In this document: one piece after another, positions 59,231-64,000 of the stretch
How positions within the stretch are numbered: position 1 is the stretch's first letter
Layout of the letters: each line of letters begins with the position of its first letter
From: Ipomoea triloba
Taxonomy: Eukaryota > Streptophyta > Magnoliopsida > Solanales > Convolvulaceae
Direction: 5' to 3'
Assembly (NCBI RefSeq): GCF_003576645.1
Contig: NC_044917.1
Coordinates: forward strand, 4,965,745 to 5,029,744
DNA: 64,000 nucleotides
The notes under the pieces: model-generated
What the model was told of the DNA's origin: nothing
The model's input: only the letters and a program-made list of their open reading frames with translations
The model's database searches: none
Program-made: the position numbers and the translations under genes

Positions 59231-61067
59231 TTAATGAAGTTAAAATTCATGCGGAGAATATCATCATTGTTGTTGTTGTTTTTTTAAAAAAAATAATTTC
59301 ATAGGTAAAGGAGATAGAGAGGGGGAGAGGAGAATTCTATTGCTAAAAAAATTGAACAAGGCGTGCGTTGCAATCACTAGCACTGTTCAAAAGAGTTTAC
59401 ATTGGGAGTTTATTTTTAGATGGTTGTCGAATCGAACAGTGCATTGTTAGAACCGGTTAAGATTCGAAACCCAAGGTTCTGATTCCTGTTCCAAACTAGA
59501 AAAAAATAATAATTATTATTTATTATTAGATTAAAGTTTAAACTTTAAATAATATTTTAAAATTTAACTAATAACAAATTTTTTTATATAGTTTAACTTT
59601 CAAGTTTAAATATTTCATATAACCAATTAACCATTTTAAAAACATTTTAGAATGAGAATTTTTCAAAAAAGAAATATTAATTATTAAATTTAGACAATTT
59701 TAAAAATACAATATAGAATTAAAAAAAATCTGGTTCGAACTAGAACCAGCAGTAGAACCTTTATACAAATTTCTGGTTTCGATTTGGCCTGAAAATCGCT
59801 GATTCATTACTGGAATCGAACCATTGACATAACGGCTAACAAAGTAATGATTATTATTATTTTTTCTTTTTTCTTTTTTCTCTTGCTCTTACAAAAACTA
59901 CAACCAAAAGTACAGTTTTGCTTATGAGTTAGGGCACACCTAAATGATAAAGGGTACTTTAGTTAGTGATGGATGTGATTGGATAAGAAGGGTGATAAAT
60001 GATTTTGCTGTTTGATGATTTCCATTAGATTTTGATATCATTTATCAGTTGGCATTTGGCAATGAAATTGGTCACAGCCGCAACCCCACGTTCTTGTGTT
60101 TTCTGAGTAGGTCCCTTCCATCATTTTCAGTATTGGACTTATCAGTACTTCCCATAGTTCTTTCAGTAAATATTTGAATTATATTAATTTTGTTTTCTTT
60201 TCTTACGTCTTTGTCATTTACATTTAGGTTGTTTTACACCTTGGGCGGATTTAGTTCAAATTATCTAATATTTAGGGTGAATTTAATTAGAGTTATTTAA
60301 AATTGATTACTTAAATAATATGAATATGATAATATTATCCTAGTAATTTTATATTGCCGTCACATAAGATTTGGAGGTAATCGCATTACTACCTCCATTT
60401 TCTTAGATATTATGATATTACTTTTCAATATTTTAATTTTGCCCAACCAATTCCCAGTAGACGTGACTACGGTTCAGTTTCAATTTTGAATCGACATTGA
60501 CAATTCATAATTCTGGAAAATAATGGCAAATCGGAATTCTAATTGATTTTTTAAGCAAATCAAACAACTAATAATGATCAAATAAACCAAACACTTAAAT
60601 TAATTAAAAATTGATTAATCAAACATTTATATTTATTTTTTAACCAAGTCAAACAATTAATAGTGGTCAAATAAATCAAATTGACTGATAAACTAACTAT
60701 TAGCTTTTGTAATCTTACCTTTTCTATGAAGTAAATGTAATAAAATACTTTGTTCTAATACAATATTTGAGAAATTAAAAGCGACGGGTGAAACTTTTGT
60801 AAATAAAATAATTTTTTTGAGTTCTTGTAAATAAAATAATTTAAGTTTATTGTTATATCAAAATAATAACATAGATTAAAAAAAAATAGCATGTACCTAA
60901 AGATTGAGATATTTCACTAAAATACCTCCAAAAAGGATTCCCCAATTTAGTCCGCAAAAGTACAATTTAGTGCCACTTCTGCGGCTCACAATTTTCCTCT
61001 ATTAGTAAACTCTCGTGGTGACGAAGACGTTGTTCAATTGGTAAAATTTAGATGTTTTAATATAGTA

Positions 61068-61552
61068 AAAATTTGTTACATCGTCTTACAGATCTTTGTT
61101 TGTGAGATGTGTCAGGTCAAGATAAAATGTAATATTTATACTATCAAACGTAATACTAGATTATGAATAAAATATTTATTAATTATATAGAAAAATGTAA
61201 TACTTTTGAAAATAAATGTAATATTTTTACATTTTGATGTAAAAGTATTACATTTTTAATCAAAAACATTACATTTTCCTTTATAACTGCTACACTACTT
61301 ATAAATGAAAATATAATACATAAAAAAGTAATACTTTTACATCAAAATATAAAAGTATTACATTTATCATCAAAAGTATTATATTTTCCCTTATAAGTAA
61401 CAAATATTTTATTCTTAATTTAGTATTACATTTGCTAGTATAAACCAATCAAAGACCAACTCATAATCTAATTATGATCCAAATTATGTTGACGTGACCC
61501 GCGCCGTCTCATGGATTAAGATCCGCGAGACAGTCTCACACAAGTTTTTGCC
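61068..61552. mobile_element. Long foldback MITE
   Basis: The two halves are inverted copies over most of their length. The left arm has TTACAGATCTTTG ... GAGATGTGTCAGGTCA; the right arm, in reverse complement, has CTCGCGGATCTTAATCCATG and GAGACGGCGCGGGTCACGTC. Both then run into repeated AAAATGTAATACTTTT-type units meeting at about 61235-61330. The GTGAGAC-type terminus is seen in widespread plant MITEs; superfamily not assigned. A transcript would form a long hairpin. Confidence 0.75.
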
Positions 61553-62251
61553 TTAATTGAATGATTGTAATACTTTACGTTGTATACACCCCTATGGGCC
61601 ACACTACACTTGTAGTCACCTTTTTCTCTTCTTATGTGTGGTTTACAAACTAGTACAGAGTACATAAGAGTGAGAAAAGTTTTCATATCACCAAAAAAAA
61701 TAAAAAATTCCGTTCTTAATTCGCATTTATTGAACATGTTCAGATTAATCTAAGAAAGAGTGGGCCTTTTTTATTCATTTTCTCCATCTAATAAAATACA
61801 GACATGCGACAATATCATTTTTCTTTCCAGTTTGGTAAGCATATGGACTTATGATAAGTGTCTATAGTATAATAACTTTAATTGTAATAATTGACTATAA
61901 GAGGGGGTGAAAAAGCTGTTATCATTGCTAGATTATATATTCTCACATGGACGAAGAGATGCATATATAATAAGATTATATAGTCCATATACAACCCCCA
62001 TGGATGAACAATGTTCTTGCGCATGCATGCATAAACAAGAACAAGGCAAAAATCTGGAGAAAAAAAAAAAAAAACTGCAGCAGCTCATGCAGATACGATG
62101 AAATGGATCGATACATATATAGATGTCGAATCCTACGTTTTCATCTAATTAAAGTTCACGAAATGTCGTCAAATTGAAAGGGCTTTTATGATTCTCTGGC
62201 CGGAAAACCCTTAAAAAAAACAGCCTCCAGCACCGTGCTCCGGCCGGTTAA

Positions 62252-63835
62252 TTAAGCGCAACTCGGCGGCACTTTGGATATCCCTTGACGCTGCAACTCC
62301 ACCATCACGGTGTCCGTGGACGGAGGTTTCAGCCCTAGCGGAAGCGGCAGCCATGGCTTCGATAAAACATCTCCTATAGCCGCGTCTATACTCTCCTTCG
62401 ACTGATACAAATTTAAAGTTCGTTACTTCTCAGAACAAATGTAACTGAAACCAATCTAGTCAAGTCTGGATTAGATTTTTTTTGGATAGTAAAGAATCAC
62501 AAATAGTTAAACCAGTCTAGGTAACCTATAACTAACAAACTCAAATCAAGATGGCTATGATTCTAATTCGTGACTTTGTGGTTACATGTGATTCAAGTGA
62601 AAAGAATATGTTTAAGTGCTTGTTAGGGTGCCAAGGCCCAATGTATACTATTAAACATGGTTGAAAAAATCGCTAGGCATTCCTGAGCCATCGTTTGGTG
62701 TACTTTTTATTTTTTTTAAAAATTTGTTTAATTTTTTTAATTTTTAAGACTAGATAATTATAAATTATTTAATACTTTAATAGTTAATACTAAAATATTA
62801 AATATTAACCTAAAAAACATCAAGAGTTTAAACAATTTAGTATGTCGTTTTTAGTGAAATAACTCATTTAGAAAAAAAGACAACAATAGCTAATCTCCTA
62901 GGCGGTGCTTAGACGGCCTAGTCGGTCCCTACCCAGCTAGCCGTCTAGACTACCGATTATGGTGATACTCTAGGCGGACGGTCGGAGCCTAGGCGACAGA
63001 TAAATCGGTGTCTGAACTTTTACAACACTGCTATTAAGTAGTGGTAGTGAGTTTCTGCTTACCGGGTGAAAATCAAAAGGAGGTGTAGGGAGAGGTTGGG
63101 CAGCGGCGGTGGGGGCGGTCGGGACACCAATACCGGGGTCAAGTTTATACATGGCAGGTGGTGGGATTCCGGGTACAGGAGGAGCTGGAAATCTCTGCAA
63201 CATCAATTATGATATACACAAATAAGCCAAAATAACGACGTAGCACTGACAAATTAAATGAGGAATACATAGAATACAAGGATAGATAAAAACGTTAATT
63301 AAATAGAATAATGGTGGATTAGTTTAGTTAGTTACCGCTGGTGCTATAGGTGCCGGAAAGCAAGGAGTTGCAACCTACAACGTTAAAAATAAACATGTTT
63401 TCCGTTTAATTAGTCACATAAATTTAAAGTATGTACAGTACATAATATCGTGCAGTGCTAAATATGTACCGTACTTACACGCTGATGGTGGGAGTGCCAA
63501 AAAGAAGGGTCAGTTAACGGCGGCGGAGGAGGAGGGGCCGCCGGCGTCCACGCCGCCGCCGGGGGAGACGTTGAAGCCGCTAGCTGATGATGCTTAGGCC
63601 ACATGTGCATCAAGGATTGGTCGACAGATGGATGCCCCCACACGTGTAAAGGTCTGAAATGTGGCATGGGAGGAGGAAACCCCATGGTGGGTGCCAGCCA
63701 AGGGCTCATCTCTCTCTTCCCTCCCCCTCCTCCGCCGCCCCCCGCCGCAGCCCCACCGTACATTTGCCGCCTCTGGCTCCAGTTCGCCGCCTCCGCTTCC
63801 CTCGCCAGTAAATGTTTCCGGTGAGATCTATATTT
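62252..63835 (-). CDS. GLK: GOLDEN2-like (GLK) transcription factor, 3' part
   Basis: GLK proteins are nuclear GARP-type factors that activate chlorophyll-synthesis and light-harvesting genes. Four exons are in the window (63835-63479, 63374-63336, 63194-63063, 62401-62252), all phase 0, encoding 225 residues plus the stop; the 5' exons lie beyond the right edge. The first starts with [20 protein letters not shown], the end of the GARP DNA-binding domain and the AREAEAA hairpin. It continues [20 protein letters not shown] and a Pro/Gly-rich linker. The last two exons contain the GCT box: [20 protein letters not shown], then [20 protein letters not shown] and ELQRQG near the end. This C-terminal dimerisation domain is specific to GLK proteins. 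The uroporphyrinogen decarboxylase 18 kb away is in the same pathway, probably by coincidence. Confidence 0.95.
62640..63025. mobile_element. Diverged CCTAGGCGG-rich repeat in GLK intron
   Basis: This part of the intron between the last two GLK exons contains ATCGCTAGGCATTCC near the left and CTCCTAGGCGGTGCTTAGACG, CTAGGCGGACGGTCGGAGCC and CTAGGCGACAG at the right. Such CTAGGCG-rich repeats with GTTG(T)AAAA ends are common plant non-autonomous DNA elements. Ends are only weakly inverted, so this is tentative. Confidence 0.45.
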
Positions 63836-64000
63836 CTGCACATCACATACATATAAGTAATTAAGTCCTGCCCGTCAGCCTGAACAGCCCAGATAGTTAC
63901 AAGGGTGAAGTTTGGGAGGAAAGTAATTAAGTCCTAAACATTGTGCCCAAAATCATTTCATTTCCATGCTGGACTAGGCAAAAAATTTAAGTGGATCCAC

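Larger units (their letters stand above)
56817..62251. other. Gene-free, MITE-rich stretch between divergent-tail genes
   Basis: The left end is the NFD6-like promoter. It holds a 26-base direct repeat pair (58488-58681), a 525-base MITE with AAT/ATT microsatellites (58706-59230) and a long foldback element (61068-61552). AT-rich DNA with repeat-like GAACC-rich patches lies near 59440-59830. The right end (from about 61750) is likely the GLK 3' UTR and flank. No coding frame is convincing. Confidence 0.6.

Noticed and set aside
1..64000. CRISPR arrays, bacterial operons, phage or defence systems, full retrotransposons
   Set aside because: No regularly spaced repeats, no operon structure, and no gag, pol, integrase or transposase frames were seen; the DNA is nuclear plant sequence.

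Overview
The window is nuclear DNA of a flowering plant, almost certainly a eudicot. It is AT-rich, its genes have GT-AG introns, and its products are plant-specific families: SBP-box, GARP/GLK, AP2/ERF with an EAR motif, an RR-TZF CCCH protein, TOM1-like, and a plastid-targeted uroporphyrinogen decarboxylase. An asterid of the Solanales, perhaps Convolvulaceae, is a low-confidence guess from the look of the short repeats; nothing here proves the species.

Layout from left to right. 1-4640: repeat-bearing upstream DNA. 4641-6730 (+): short SBP-box gene with a miR156 site in its 3' UTR. 6731-11433: Stowaway MITE, SINEs and a foldback element. 11434-14779 (+): seven-exon RING1-like E3 gene. 15694-16599 (-): intronless TOM1/TOM3-like membrane protein. 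19429-22719 (+): five-exon PP2C phosphatase. 24935-25966 (+): intronless tandem CCCH zinc-finger protein. 25967-33191: long gene-free stretch. 33192-33851 (-): AP2/ERF repressor. 33852-38991: gene-free, with a second Stowaway copy. 38992-42563 (+): tyrosine aminotransferase-like gene 1. 42972-45460 (-): uroporphyrinogen decarboxylase with one GC-AG intron. 46887-48339: a 1.45 kb Pack-MULE carrying a PPR gene fragment. 48957-51308 (+): tyrosine aminotransferase-like gene 2. 52032-54175 (+): reticulon-like gene. 56422-56816 (-): NFD6-like small mitochondrial protein. 56817-62251: gene-free, MITE-rich. 62252-63835 (-): 3' part of a GOLDEN2-like (GLK) gene that continues past the right edge.

Nine multi-exon and intronless genes were spliced by hand. 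In the multi-exon genes all exon phases close and the reading frame stays open, so the models are strong. They do not form one pathway; this is ordinary plant gene order. The one clear local relationship is the pair of aminotransferase paralogues with identical intron phases and identical lengths for exons 2-6. The uroporphyrinogen decarboxylase (opposite strand) and the later-inserted Pack-MULE lie between them. Mobile DNA is all short and non-autonomous: Stowaway-like and PIF/Harbinger-like MITEs, foldback elements, at least two tRNA-derived SINE families and one Pack-MULE. I saw no gag, pol or transposase reading frame. I found no defence island, CRISPR array or other clearly new system; the most unusual objects are the Pack-MULE with its hairpin-rich surroundings and the intronless TOM1-like gene.
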